NCBI RefSeq assembly: GCF_000934725.1
Contig: NZ_JYNS01000007.1
Coordinates: forward strand, 166,160 to 230,159
Direction: 5' to 3'
Source: Methyloterricola oryzae
Lineage (GTDB): Bacteria > Pseudomonadota > Gammaproteobacteria > Methylococcales > Methylococcaceae
DNA: 64,000 nt
Positions 26,626 through 35,973 of the stretch are shown piece after piece; positions within the stretch are counted from its first letter, which is position 1, and every line of letters begins with the position of its first letter. Below the pieces are notes generated by a model. The model made no database searches and had not been told where the DNA came from. It saw only the letters and a list, made by a program, of their open reading frames with translations. The position numbers were made by a program, and so were the translations under genes.

Positions 26626-28302
26626 CTATCTCCTCACGGCGCCAATCAGCGCGTCAAAGGTGGATTGTGCGGCCGAAATGGTCTGGGCTGCGGCCTGGTA
26701 GGCCTGCTGAAACTTGATCAGGTTGGCCGCCTCCTCGTCCAGATTCACGCCAGCAACCGAGTCACGCTGCTGGGTGGCCTGATCGAGCAAGCTTTTCTGG
26801 GCGGAGGAATTGATTTCTGCGGCCTTGGTCAGATTGCCCACGGTGCCGACGATTTCGTTGAACGCGTCCTGATAGGTCGCCCGGCCATTGAGAAGGTTTT
26901 TGGCGGCCTGCAACCGGGTCAGGGCCAGGGCATTGGTGTTGTCGCCCACCTTGGCCGTCGCAGGGGTCGCGGAACCGGTAGCTGCCGCGGCGATCAGGGC
27001 GGGGTCGTTCATGCCGGCGGCGATACTCAGGCTCCCGGCGGCGGCACGGGTGGGGCTGACGATAAAGCTGTCGCCAGCATTCACGCCGCTCAAGGTGAAG
27101 TCCAGACCATCGAGATTGAAGGTGCCCGGGGGAATCGCCACGGCCAGCGCCTGAATCGAGCTGGTGCGCAGATTGGTGATATTGACCCCGGTGGCGGTCA
27201 CATCCACCTTGTAATCCGCGCCGGACATCTGCTGGAAGTCGTTGTAGGCAACGGTCAGCGAGGACCCTACTGTATTGAGCTTATTGTTGGCCACCGTGGG
27301 CGAGGGCTCGAAAAAGAAGTCAACGCCGGCAACGCCGTTCAGGTCGAAACCGGCACGGTGCTGGGTATTGAACTGGTCGGCGAAGGCGGCGGCGATCCGG
27401 CCCAGATCATTTTGAGCCGGATCCAGAAAATCCTTCTGAAAATTCATCATGCCGCCAATGTCTCCCCCCGTGAGCAGATTGGTGACGATGGTCGAATTGC
27501 TGGAGCCGTTGGCCACCAGAGCAATGTCCTTCTGGGTATCGCCGTACATGGAATCCTGCACCCGCAGGCTAGCCGCCTGGGTGCCCATCACCAGGGCCTG
27601 GCCCGAACCCACGAAAACATTGACCGCGCCATTGCTTTCGGGAATCACCCTGACATCCAGGTGCTTGGCCATGTCCACCAGCAACTGGTCGCGTTGGTCC
27701 AACAGGTCGTTGGGCGGATTGCCATTGGCCTTGCCGGTAGCGGCAACGATTTTCTTGTTGAGTTCCGCGAGGTTGCTGGCCTGGGCATTGAGCTGGTTGA
27801 TGTTGCTTTCCATGCTCTGGTAGGCCTGATCGCGCAGGTTGTCGAAGTTCTCGTTGAGCACATTGAAGCGGTTGACCATGGTCTGCGCCGCCGTCAGCAT
27901 CACCCGCCGCACCGGAACCGAGGTCGGCTCGTTCACCACGCCGTGCACCGCATCGAAAAAGCTCTGCATGGCCGGAGAAAGGCTGCTGTCCTGATCGGCA
28001 ATCATGTTGTCCACCTGGGTGGCCAACTGGTAGTAGGCGTCCAGTTCCGAGTGGGCGGAGGTGCTAGTGCGAACCTGATTCGTCAGAAAAACGTCGTAGC
28101 TCCGCTGCACGGAAGCCACGTTGACGCCGCTCCCAATATACCCGGATTGGCCAATGAAATTGGCGTCCTGCGCGGCCAGGTCGGCACGCTGGCGGCTGTA
28201 TCCTTCCGTGTCGACATTGACAATGTTATGGCTGGTCGTCGTCAGGGAGCGCTGAAATGCCATCAGCCCCGACGTTGCGATGCCTAGTAGTTCGCCTGAC
28301 AT
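26626..28302 (-). CDS. flgK: Flagellar hook-associated protein 1
   Basis: A 558-residue export-apparatus substrate that forms the junction zone between hook and FlgL. The N-terminus (LLGIATSGLMAFQRSLTTTSHNIVN) and the C-terminal helix (GVNLDEEAANLIKFQQAYQA) are classic FlgK features. The gene is separated from flgJ by 72 bp, and that gap contains a sigma-28-type -10 element, so flgKL can probably be transcribed separately as a late class. Confidence 0.95.
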   Translation of the reverse strand: MSGELLGIATSGLMAFQRSLTTTSHNIVNVDTEGYSRQRADLAAQDANFIGQSGYIGSGVNVASVQRSYDVFLTNQVRTSTSAHSELDAYYQLATQVDNMIADQDSSLSPAMQSFFDAVHGVVNEPTSVPVRRVMLTAAQTMVNRFNVLNENFDNLRDQAYQSMESNINQLNAQASNLAELNKKIVAATGKANGNPPNDLLDQRDQLLVDMAKHLDVRVIPESNGAVNVFVGSGQALVMGTQAASLRVQDSMYGDTQKDIALVANGSSNSTIVTNLLTGGDIGGMMNFQKDFLDPAQNDLGRIAAAFADQFNTQHRAGFDLNGVAGVDFFFEPSPTVANNKLNTVGSSLTVAYNDFQQMSGADYKVDVTATGVNITNLRTSSIQALAVAIPPGTFNLDGLDFTLSGVNAGDSFIVSPTRAAAGSLSIAAGMNDPALIAAAATGSATPATAKVGDNTNALALTRLQAAKNLLNGRATYQDAFNEIVGTVGNLTKAAEINSSAQKSLLDQATQQRDSVAGVNLDEEAANLIKFQQAYQAAAQTISAAQSTFDALIGAVRR

Positions 28303-28341
28303 GTCATGGTCCTCAACAATTTTGCCGCCTTTCCAAGCGGG

Positions 28342-28368
28342 TTATCGGCCCGTTATCCTGCTTAACAA
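28342..28368 (-). promoter_or_regulatory. Sigma-28 (FliA)-type promoter for flgKL
   Basis: On the minus strand a perfect GCCGATAA (28349-28342) lies about 40 bp before the flgK start. The position 11 bp upstream (28361-28368) reads TTGTTAAG, a poor match to TAAAGTTT. The -10 match and the location before flgK, where enteric bacteria also have a FliA promoter, support the call; the weak -35 lowers confidence. Confidence 0.5.
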
Positions 28369-28374
28369 GCCCGC

Positions 28375-29331
28375 CTAAGCCTGATCGAGGCCCTCGAACG
28401 CCGCATTGCCCCTGTAGATGGACATGACCTTGCGCGCGTAATGGGGGTCTGTGGCATAGCCTGCCTTCTGCAAACCGGCGATGTAGCGCTCCGGATTCTC
28501 GGCGTTGCGCAGCGCCTGGGTGTAACGCGGATTCGCCTTGAGAAACTGCACGTAGTCGCGGAAGCTGTCGGCATAGCTGTCATAGGCGCGAAATGCCGCC
28601 CGCGTGCGCACCGGCGCGCCGTTCTCGTATTCCAGGGTGCTGGTGGCGATGCTGCGCCCCTCCCAATTGCGATCCGCCTTGATGCCGAACAGGTTGTGGC
28701 TGTGGCTGCCATCCGCCGCCCGCATCACCGCCTTGCCCCACCCGGACTCCAGGGCCGCCTGAGCCAGGATCATCTTGGGATCGACGCCCAGTTCCTCACC
28801 AACCTGCTGGGCATGGGGCCAGAGTTCGTCGACGAATTCCTGCGGACTGGAGAAAGCGCCGGACCGTCCCGCCTTCGCACCGGCCATCACCTTCGTGCCA
28901 GCGCCCGCCGCCATGCGCTCCACCATGCCCGCCACGTCCCGCGCAACTGAGGCGCGCTCGCGATCGACGGCCGGCAGCGCCTCGCGGCGGTAATCCGCGA
29001 GGGTCTTGCCTGTCAATTTCTGATCGTCGGGTGAGCCGCCCAACTGCCGCTCCAGCATCTTGCCGAAACCCAGCTTTGACGTCTTGCCCAGTTCCAGGGC
29101 CAACTGCTGGTCGTACATGTCGCGGTACAATTTGGTCTGGTTGTTTTCCATCAGCCCGGCCTTGCCGGTGGTGCTGCGCATGCTCTTCAGGGCCATCTGG
29201 ATGAACACCGACTCGAACTGACGGGCCGTCTCCTTGATGGCTTCCTTCGAGTTCTGCTTCGCCGCGCCCTTGAGCTTGGCGAGCCCTTGAAAATCGGTGT
29301 AGACATCGGCCATGCCGGATTGATTGATCAT
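28375..29331 (-). CDS. flgJ: Flagellar rod-cap protein / peptidoglycan hydrolase
   Basis: A 318-residue dual-domain protein. Residues 1-110 are the rod-scaffold domain (ETARQFESVFIQMALKSMR). Residues about 160-318 are a glucosaminidase-type muramidase (ILAQAALESGWGK with the catalytic Glu, HNLFGIKAD, YATDPHYARKV). It opens a hole in peptidoglycan for the rod. The start ATG is preceded by AGGAGA, located right after the flgI stop. Confidence 0.95.
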   Translation of the reverse strand: MINQSGMADVYTDFQGLAKLKGAAKQNSKEAIKETARQFESVFIQMALKSMRSTTGKAGLMENNQTKLYRDMYDQQLALELGKTSKLGFGKMLERQLGGSPDDQKLTGKTLADYRREALPAVDRERASVARDVAGMVERMAAGAGTKVMAGAKAGRSGAFSSPQEFVDELWPHAQQVGEELGVDPKMILAQAALESGWGKAVMRAADGSHSHNLFGIKADRNWEGRSIATSTLEYENGAPVRTRAAFRAYDSYADSFRDYVQFLKANPRYTQALRNAENPERYIAGLQKAGYATDPHYARKVMSIYRGNAAFEGLDQA

Positions 29332-29341
29332 GACGGCTCTC

Positions 29342-30469
29342 CTAGATCACGATGAGTTCCGCGCGCAACGCTCCAGCGCTTTTCAAGGCTTCCAGAATAG
29401 CCACGAGATCACTCGGCGCCGCCCCCACTTGGTTGACTGCCTTGACCACTTCATCCAGGGACACGCCGGGTCTGAACACGAACATGCGGTTGCCGTCTTC
29501 CTTCACGTTGACATCGGAACGTGGCACGATGGCGGTTTGACCGTTCGAGAAAGGACCCGGTTGACTGACTTCGGGACGCTCGGTGATGGTGACGGTCAAA
29601 TTTCCATGGGACACGGCGGCGGGCTGCACCCGCACATGACTGCTGATCACCACCGTGCCGGTACGGGAATTGACCACGACCTTGGCTGGCGCGTCGCCGG
29701 GACTGATTTCCAGGTTTTCCACCATGGAGGTGAAAGAAACGCGTTGTGCGGGATCGCGCGGCATGCTTACCTGGATCGAGGCCGCGTCGATGGGACGCGC
29801 AAGGCCGGGGCCGAAGGCCCGGTTGACTTCCTCCGCGAGGCGATTGGCCGTGGTGAAATCCGGGGTCTGCAGTTGCAACACCAGGTTGCTGCCCTGGGCA
29901 AAGCCGGTGGGCACCTCCCGCTCCACCGTCGCGCCGTTGGGGATACGGCCGGCGCTGGGCACGTTGACCGTGACCTTGGAACCGTCCTGCCCTTGTGCGC
30001 TCAGCCCCCCCACCACGAGGTTGCCCTGCGCGATGGCATATACCTGGCCATCGGCACCTTTCAGCGGCGTCATCACCAGACTGCCGCCACGCAGGCTCTT
30101 GGCATCGCCCATGGAGGCCACAGTCACGTCGATCATCTGGCCCGGCTTGGAAAAGGCCGGCAATTCCGCCTGAACCGAGACGAGGGCAATGTTCTTGGAC
30201 TTGAGGTCGATACCCGCAACCGGCACGTCCTTGCTCAGGGTCATGCCTAGCTGCATCATCATGTTGCGCAGCGTCTGGCTGGTGAAGCGGGTGGTTTTGT
30301 CGCCGGTATTGGTGAGACCTACCACCAGGCCGTAGCCGATCAATTGGTTGGTGCGCACACCCGCAACCGCGGCAATATCCTTGATGCGCTCGGCCTGCAG
30401 CGCAGGCGTATACAATATCGATACAGCCAGACCTGCCGCGAACAGTGCTCTCAAATACTTGGTGGCCAT
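29342..30469 (-). CDS. flgI: Flagellar P-ring protein
   Basis: A 375-residue periplasmic ring protein that forms the bushing of the rod in the peptidoglycan layer. A signal peptide (about 1-26, ending LQA/E) precedes the highly conserved [26 protein letters not shown]. The C-terminus holds the conserved [25 protein letters not shown] segment. The gene lies 24 bp after flgH. Confidence 0.96.
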   Translation of the reverse strand: MATKYLRALFAAGLAVSILYTPALQAERIKDIAAVAGVRTNQLIGYGLVVGLTNTGDKTTRFTSQTLRNMMMQLGMTLSKDVPVAGIDLKSKNIALVSVQAELPAFSKPGQMIDVTVASMGDAKSLRGGSLVMTPLKGADGQVYAIAQGNLVVGGLSAQGQDGSKVTVNVPSAGRIPNGATVEREVPTGFAQGSNLVLQLQTPDFTTANRLAEEVNRAFGPGLARPIDAASIQVSMPRDPAQRVSFTSMVENLEISPGDAPAKVVVNSRTGTVVISSHVRVQPAAVSHGNLTVTITERPEVSQPGPFSNGQTAIVPRSDVNVKEDGNRMFVFRPGVSLDEVVKAVNQVGAAPSDLVAILEALKSAGALRAELIVI

Positions 30470-30493
30470 GGCGGCTCTCCGAAATCGCTTTGT

Positions 30494-31171
30494 TCAGAAG
30501 GGAAACAGGATGCTGGTGAACAGGCGCTGCAACCAGCCCATGCGATTCGCATCCGCGATTTCCCCGTCGCCGTTGTAGATCATGGTGGCGTCAGCCACCT
30601 TGGTGGAATCCACGGAATTGGTCGTGTCGATATCCACCGGCCGGACAATGCCGGAGAGCTTGATGTATTCATTGCCGCGGTTCAGACCTACGCGCTTCTC
30701 CCCCTGAATCCGCAGATTGCCATTGGGAAAGACTTCGACCACGCTGACCGTGATATTGCCCTTCAGGGCGTTGCTCTGATCAGAATTGCCCTTGCCCTTG
30801 AAATCGTTGGAGGCTTCCAGGCTGGTTTGGAGGTCATAGCCCAGCACTTGAGCCGCTTCCTGCCCCATGATCATCGGGGCCTTGACCTCGGTCACCGCAC
30901 TGCGCGACGCGTTGGTGGCCGCGCTCTTCTTGGCGTCGGTGGACTCCACCAAGCGGATGGTGAGAATATCGCCGATCCGGCGCGCCCTAGCGTCCTCGAA
31001 CAAGCGCAGTTCGTTGCCCGACTGGAAGATGGCGCCCGGATTCTGGGCCGGCACCATCATGTCTTCGGGACGCACGGCGGCATAGGCCGGGTCACGGGTC
31101 GGCGGCGGGTTGAGGAGGGACGCGCACCCGCTCAGGAGCACGAGGGGAAGCATCAGCGTCAGGCGTTTCAT
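30494..31171 (-). CDS. flgH: Flagellar L-ring lipoprotein
   Basis: A 225-residue outer-membrane ring protein. The lipobox LSGC places the lipidated Cys at residue 16. Conserved regions include ARRIGDILTIRLVESTDAKK and the C-terminal NLRIQGEKRVGLNRGNEYIKLSGIVRP, with a final membrane-facing FSILFPF-like end. It forms the L ring with FlgI's P ring. Confidence 0.95.
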   Translation of the reverse strand: MKRLTLMLPLVLLSGCASLLNPPPTRDPAYAAVRPEDMMVPAQNPGAIFQSGNELRLFEDARARRIGDILTIRLVESTDAKKSAATNASRSAVTEVKAPMIMGQEAAQVLGYDLQTSLEASNDFKGKGNSDQSNALKGNITVSVVEVFPNGNLRIQGEKRVGLNRGNEYIKLSGIVRPVDIDTTNSVDSTKVADATMIYNGDGEIADANRMGWLQRLFTSILFPF

Positions 31172-31184
31172 GGCTTTAGTCCAG

Positions 31185-31973
31185 TTACAAGGTGTTGGAG
31201 GCGAAGCTCAGCATCTGGTCCGTGGTCTCGATGGCCTTGGAGTTCATCTCGTAGGCGCGCTGGGTCTCGATCATGTTGACCAGTTCCTCCACCACGTTGA
31301 CGTTGGAGGTTTCCAACGCTCCCTGCTGGATCTTGCCCAGGCTGTCGGTGCCCGGCGCGCCGGTGATGGCGGTGCCGCTGGAAACCGACTCGCGGAACAG
31401 GTTGTTGCCTATGGGGTCCAGACCCGTGGGATTGATGAAATCCGCCAGCTGGATACTGCCCACCTGGGCCGGAGCGGTGTTGCCCGGTTGCAGGACCGAC
31501 ACGGTGCCGTCGTCACCGATGGTGATGCTCAAGGCATCCTGGGGAACGGTGATGGCCGGCTCGATGGGATCGCCGTTGTTGGTGACGATCTGTCCGGTGG
31601 AATCGATCTTGAGCGATCCGTCGCGGGTGTAGGCGATGTCGCCGTTGGGCATGACCACCTGCAGGAAGCCGCGACCATTGATCGCAACATCCAGGGGATT
31701 CTGTGTCTGCATGATGTTGCCCTGGGTGTGGATCTTCTGGGTGGCCACCGTCCTGACGCCCGTGCCCAGTTGCAGGCCCGAGGGCAAGGTCGTGGTCTGG
31801 GTGGACTGGGCGCCCACCTGGCGCACGTTCTGGTACAGCAAGTCCTCGAACATCGCACGGTCCTTCTTGAACCCTGTCGTGTTCACATTGGCCAGGTTGT
31901 TGGAGATCACCTGCATGTGCGTCTGCTGGGCATCCAGTCCGGTCTTGGCGACCCATAGCGATGGCGTGGTCAT
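31185..31973 (-). CDS. flgG: Flagellar distal rod protein
   Basis: A 262-residue rod protein with the family start [15 protein letters not shown] and [18 protein letters not shown]. It continues with [15 protein letters not shown] and the C-terminal [25 protein letters not shown]. FlgG forms the distal rod that passes through the P and L rings. It lies 13 bp upstream of flgH. Confidence 0.96.
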   Translation of the reverse strand: MTTPSLWVAKTGLDAQQTHMQVISNNLANVNTTGFKKDRAMFEDLLYQNVRQVGAQSTQTTTLPSGLQLGTGVRTVATQKIHTQGNIMQTQNPLDVAINGRGFLQVVMPNGDIAYTRDGSLKIDSTGQIVTNNGDPIEPAITVPQDALSITIGDDGTVSVLQPGNTAPAQVGSIQLADFINPTGLDPIGNNLFRESVSSGTAITGAPGTDSLGKIQQGALETSNVNVVEELVNMIETQRAYEMNSKAIETTDQMLSFASNTL

Positions 31974-31999
31974 GGTCTTGTCCTCTATACCGCGATTCG

Positions 32000-32740
32000 T
32001 TAACTAATCTGCATCAGCTTGGAGCTGGCGGCCCCGTCGTCCTCGACGGTCTTCATCAATTTCAGCTGCATCTCGTATTGGCGCTGGAGCTGGATCATCT
32101 GCGTCATCTCTTCCACCGCGCTCACATTGCTGGATTCCAGGGCACCGGAAACCAGTTTGACCTGGGCGTCCGCCGGTGCCGGCGCGCCGCCCTTGACCCT
32201 GAACAATCCGTCGTTGCCCTTTTCCATCTGATCCTTGGGCGGGTTCACCAGCTTGATCCGGTCCACCGCCGCCAGGGTCGTGGCGTTCTGTCCCAACGGT
32301 ATGAAGCTGATGGTGCCGTCGCTGCCGATGGTCAGGTTCTGCGCCGGCGGCACCGTGATCGGCCCGGCATTGCCTACAACCTGCAGTCCCTCGCCGTTCA
32401 GCAACTGTCCTTGAGGAGTGATATGCAAATCCCCTGCCCGCGTGTAGGCCTCCTTGCCATCCGTGCCCTTGACGGCTATCCAGCCCTCGCCGTCCACCGC
32501 AACGTCGAGATCCCGACCGGTGTTCTGCATCATCCCCGACGAGAAATCGACACCCGGCCGTTCCAGCATGGCGTAGACCCGGCTGGGGTAGCCCGGTCCA
32601 AACACGGGCTGGCTGCGGAACTGTTCCAGGTCCGCGCGAAAGCCCGTGGTATTCACGTTCGCCAGGTTGTTGGCGTTGGAGGTCTGGGCCTGCAGGATCT
32701 GCTTGGCCCCGCTCATGGCGACGAACAATGCGCGGTCCAT
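32000..32740 (-). CDS. flgF: Flagellar proximal rod protein
   Basis: A 246-residue rod protein with the start [19 protein letters not shown] and [20 protein letters not shown]. The C-terminus includes [19 protein letters not shown]. It is one of the rod proteins between FlgBC and FlgG. The gene is 27 bp upstream of flgG and 30 bp downstream of flgE. Confidence 0.95.
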   Translation of the reverse strand: MDRALFVAMSGAKQILQAQTSNANNLANVNTTGFRADLEQFRSQPVFGPGYPSRVYAMLERPGVDFSSGMMQNTGRDLDVAVDGEGWIAVKGTDGKEAYTRAGDLHITPQGQLLNGEGLQVVGNAGPITVPPAQNLTIGSDGTISFIPLGQNATTLAAVDRIKLVNPPKDQMEKGNDGLFRVKGGAPAPADAQVKLVSGALESSNVSAVEEMTQMIQLQRQYEMQLKLMKTVEDDGAASSKLMQIS

Positions 32741-32769
32741 GACGGCTACTCCTGTTCAGCTAATGCGGA

Positions 32770-34128
32770 TTAACGGATCTGCAGCAGGGTCCGCGTCACT
32801 TCGTTTTCCGTGGTGATGGTCTGGGCATTGGCCTGGTAGGCCTGCTGCGCCACGATCAGGTTCACCAGCTGCTGCGACAACTCCACGTTGGAACTCTCCA
32901 ATGACCCGGACTTGATGGTGCCGAAGGAGCCGGAACCGGCCACGCCGCTCAATGGCACGCCCGACTGCACGCTCTCCTTCCAGCTGGTGTCGCCTACCTT
33001 GTTCAGGCCTTGCGGGTTGGCGAAGCGCACGATGGCCACCTGGCCCAGGGGCTTTTCCTGGCCATTGGTGAAGCGCGCAAACACGATGCCGGTGTCACTG
33101 ATGTCAATGCCAGACAGAGTGCCGGTGGTAACACCGTCCTGGTTGAGCGTGTTGACGCTGAACGCGCTGCCAAGTTGCGTGCTTCCGGCTACATCCAACG
33201 TAATTTGCATCGGTGCGGCATCGGCAGCCACGGAGATGCTGGGATAGGCGATCTTGGTCGTGGTAACCGCTGCTGCCGGGCTTGCCCCGGGCCAGATCTC
33301 CTCCAATTTGCCGCTGTTGTCGAAGGTCAGCCGGTCCGGAGTAGGCGCGGTCGGCGATGACGTTCCCTTAATGTCCTTCCCATCTACCGTCGTGTAAACA
33401 TCCCATATACTGGCAGGGGTCGTGGCCGGTGACGGCAGGGGGCTAGGAAGAATCGAAACGTCGCGCTTCACATAATACTGGGTCACCAAATGGGAGTTGC
33501 CCAGGGAGTCATACACCGTGACCGACGATGAATTGGAATAGGTGTTAGGGTCCACGACTCCACTGGAGTCTGGACCGACGAAGGGAAACACCGCGTTGTC
33601 CACGATCTTTTTGCGCGCATCCAAGTTAAAGCTCGTATTGATCGCGGTCGTTGCGCTTGGTTGTCCCTCGCTGGCATCCAGTTTGAGGGGCTGCAACACG
33701 CCCGTACTGAAACCTTCGGCCACCGTCGTCCCGTTCGGCCGGTAACAGAGCAGGGGCTTGCTGTTGTTCCCCACCACATAACCATCCTGGTCGGTGTGGA
33801 AAGCCCCCGAGCGAGTGTAGGAGTGGCTCGCGTAATTGCCGGTGCTCTCTCCCATGACAAAAAAGCCTTCGCCGCTGATGCCCATGTCCAGGTTGTTGCC
33901 CGTAGACTGCAGATTGCCCTGCCCGAACAACTGAGCCACATTGGTCGTGACCACACCGGAACCCGGCGTCGTCTTGCCACCGCTGCTCAGGGCGGTGGAA
34001 TACACATCGGCGAACTCGGACCGCGAGTTCTTGAAGCCTGTCGTATTGACGTTGGCAATGTTATTGCCCGTCACCGACAACATGTTGCTCGCGGCATTCA
34101 GACCAGTTACTGCTGTACTAAAGCTCAT
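32770..34128 (-). CDS. flgE: Flagellar hook protein
   Basis: A 452-residue hook subunit. The N-terminal rod-like motif ([28 protein letters not shown]) and C-terminal motif (NVELSQQLVNLIVAQQAYQANAQTI) flank a variable central D1-D2 region that exposes the hook surface. The length is similar to other gammaproteobacterial FlgE. The gene is 15 bp after flgD. Confidence 0.96.
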   Translation of the reverse strand: MSFSTAVTGLNAASNMLSVTGNNIANVNTTGFKNSRSEFADVYSTALSSGGKTTPGSGVVTTNVAQLFGQGNLQSTGNNLDMGISGEGFFVMGESTGNYASHSYTRSGAFHTDQDGYVVGNNSKPLLCYRPNGTTVAEGFSTGVLQPLKLDASEGQPSATTAINTSFNLDARKKIVDNAVFPFVGPDSSGVVDPNTYSNSSSVTVYDSLGNSHLVTQYYVKRDVSILPSPLPSPATTPASIWDVYTTVDGKDIKGTSSPTAPTPDRLTFDNSGKLEEIWPGASPAAAVTTTKIAYPSISVAADAAPMQITLDVAGSTQLGSAFSVNTLNQDGVTTGTLSGIDISDTGIVFARFTNGQEKPLGQVAIVRFANPQGLNKVGDTSWKESVQSGVPLSGVAGSGSFGTIKSGSLESSNVELSQQLVNLIVAQQAYQANAQTITTENEVTRTLLQIR

Positions 34129-34143
34129 GACACTACTCCCGGA

Positions 34144-34830
34144 TTAATTCAAAACTTCAAGAATGTCCGCCAGCTTATGCCGGCCCAGAACGCCCAAATC
34201 CACTTCGATTCCCTGCGACCCGCCCAGGGTGACGCTTTGCACCGGAGCCGCCACATGGGGAGCCAGTGCGACGGTCTCGCCTTCGACCACCGCTTCCGCT
34301 TTGAGGGTGTAAGTACCCGGATTGGCCGCGGTAACACCATCGTCCAGCATTCCGTCCCAGGTGAACGGCACATTGCCCTGCTTGCGATCGCCCAATTCCA
34401 GGGTTCTCACAGTCGCACCGCCCGCATTGAGCACCTGCACTGTCACGTTGCTGGAGTTGGCATCCAGGCTCAAGGCCCCGGACAGTCCGCCCGTCGCCCC
34501 CAGCACACCCTGATTCGATTCCACCATCACCCTCTTGCCCACCAGGCTGGCGGCCTGCAGAGCCTGACCCTCGCTCATGGTGCTGGCAACGCTGGAAAAG
34601 CTGTTCTTCAATTCCTGAATCCCGGTGACCATGGTGAACTGCGCCAACTGGCTGAGAAATTCACTGCTGTCCTGGGGCTTCAACGGGTTCTGCTTTTCCA
34701 ACTGCGTCATCATCAGTTTCAGGAACATGTCCTGACCCATCTGACTGGACTTGCTGGTATCGGTGGTGGTCGTGGCCTTGGTCGCGGCCGACAAGCCCAA
34801 CTTGTCGAGCGCCTGCAAATTCACACTCAT
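34144..34830 (-). CDS. flgD: Flagellar hook-cap (scaffold) protein
   Basis: A 228-residue hook-assembly scaffold that caps the growing hook. The N-terminus holds the conserved QDMFLKLMMTQLEKQNPLKPQDSSEFLSQLAQF. The centre is a FlgD Tudor-like/Ig-like domain with FTWDGMLDDG and PGTYTLKAEAVVEGE. It sits 14 bp downstream of flgC. Confidence 0.95.
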   Translation of the reverse strand: MSVNLQALDKLGLSAATKATTTTDTSKSSQMGQDMFLKLMMTQLEKQNPLKPQDSSEFLSQLAQFTMVTGIQELKNSFSSVASTMSEGQALQAASLVGKRVMVESNQGVLGATGGLSGALSLDANSSNVTVQVLNAGGATVRTLELGDRKQGNVPFTWDGMLDDGVTAANPGTYTLKAEAVVEGETVALAPHVAAPVQSVTLGGSQGIEVDLGVLGRHKLADILEVLN

Positions 34831-34844
34831 GACGGCTCACTCCT

Positions 34845-35279
34845 TTACTGGCCCATGCGCAGGGTCTGCAGCATGAGCTGTTTGGCCGTGTTGGCCACTT
34901 CCGCGTTGTCCTGGTAGGAGCGGGACGCCGCGATCATATTGGTCATCTCCTCCACCGGATTCACATTGGGGCGGAAGATATAGCCCTCGGCATTGGCCAG
35001 GGGATGTTCCGGGGCGTACTCCGCCAGTGCCGGCGCGTCGCTCTCTACCACCCCCAGCACGTTGACCCCGGTACCGGTGTCGGCCTCGCCTACTTTCCCC
35101 GGCTTGGCCATGGCGTCCTGCAACTGGGACGCGAACACCGGATGACGGGCCTTGTAGGTTTCATTGATGCTGCTGGTGACCGTCTCCGCATTGGAGAGAT
35201 TGCTCGCCACCAAATTGAGTCGCAGCGACTGCGCCCGCATGGCGGAGCCGGCGATGTCGAAGATCTTGAAGGAGGACAT
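34845..35279 (-). CDS. flgC: Flagellar rod protein
   Basis: A 144-residue proximal rod protein with FKIFDIAGSAMRAQSLRLN, VASNLSNAETV and the C-terminal NPVEEMTNMIAASRSYQDN. An ATG at 35285 is two codons earlier, but the GAGGTG within the end of flgB sits at good spacing only from the ATG at 35279, which I prefer. The flgB stop overlaps the upstream ATG region. Confidence 0.93.
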   Translation of the reverse strand: MSSFKIFDIAGSAMRAQSLRLNLVASNLSNAETVTSSINETYKARHPVFASQLQDAMAKPGKVGEADTGTGVNVLGVVESDAPALAEYAPEHPLANAEGYIFRPNVNPVEEMTNMIAASRSYQDNAEVANTAKQLMLQTLRMGQ

Positions 35280-35281
35280 GA

Positions 35282-35680
35282 TCATTCACCTCGGATGGCT
35301 TCGCTCAGACCGCTAAACTTGTCGCCGACCAGACGCAGACTGAACTGGTAACTCAAGGCGTTTTCCGCATACCGAACCTGCTCCTGCTCCGCGTCCACCG
35401 TATTGCCGTCCAGGGACGCCTGTGACGGAATCCGGTACTGAGGCGCCACCCCCAAACTGCCGCCCGCTCCAGGCGCCTGCAAATGCTCGGGCTGGGTGGC
35501 GGTGAGCTTCAGCGTAGCGCCCTGCGCCTCTTTCAGGACCGATTGAAAGTCCAGATCGCGGGCCTTGAAGTTGGGCGTGTCGGCATTCGCCAGATTGGAC
35601 GCAAGCAACTCGGCCCGCTGGTTGCGGAACTGAAGCGCGAGGGGATGAATACCCAACGCATTGTCAAAATTGATGGCCAT
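35282..35680 (-). CDS. flgB: Flagellar rod protein
   Basis: A 132-residue proximal rod protein (GIHPLALQFRNQRAELLASNLANADTPNFKARDLDF; C-terminus SYQFSLRLVGDKFSGLSEAI). The ATG at 35680 has a strong AGGAGG ribosome site, so an earlier in-frame start at 35719 is rejected. flgB opens the minus-strand flagellar operon. A sigma-54-type promoter and a 15-bp inverted repeat lie just upstream. Confidence 0.95.
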   Translation of the reverse strand: MAINFDNALGIHPLALQFRNQRAELLASNLANADTPNFKARDLDFQSVLKEAQGATLKLTATQPEHLQAPGAGGSLGVAPQYRIPSQASLDGNTVDAEQEQVRYAENALSYQFSLRLVGDKFSGLSEAIRGE

Positions 35681-35695
35681 GACAAACCCTCCTAC

Positions 35696-35710
35696 ACGGT
35701 TGACAACCGT
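35696..35710. promoter_or_regulatory. Perfect 15-bp inverted repeat at the flgB transcription start
   Basis: Arms ACGGTTG and CAACCGT are separated by one base, 16 bp upstream of the flgB ATG. Its centre coincides with where a transcript from the neighbouring sigma-54-type promoter should begin. It may be a protein-binding site or a short 5' hairpin. Confidence 0.4.
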
Positions 35711-35712
35711 GA

Positions 35713-35728
35713 AGCACAAACCGAGCCA
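35713..35728 (-). promoter_or_regulatory. Sigma-54 (RpoN)-type promoter for the flgB operon
   Basis: Read on the minus strand, 35728-35713 is TGGCTCGGTTTGTGCT. It has the required GG (-24) and GC (-12) exactly 10 bp apart and matches most of TGGCACG-N4-TTGCW. It lies 33 bp before the flgB ATG, giving a short leader of about 22 nt. RpoN control of flgB operons is known in FleQ/FlrC-type flagellar hierarchies. A further inverted repeat, ATCTAA-N6-TTAGAT, is at 35736-35753. Confidence 0.6.
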
Positions 35729-35973
35729 TAAACTTATCTAATTGTTTTTAGATGGTTAATTGGACGATTTGGATTTACCAGCAGCTTGAGGGCGGCAATT
35801 TTCCGCCGCCTGCAAACCCCTCGGAGACGCATCAAGCTCTCGTGGCGCCTCAGAATCGAAGCATGGGCATCATTCATGCTTGTAATAGCAATGAAAGGCC
35901 CAAGCCACACGGCGGTTCTTCCCGTCGCAGCTTGGGCCGCCTGAACCAGCCCCCTCCCGAGCGGAGCGCATCC

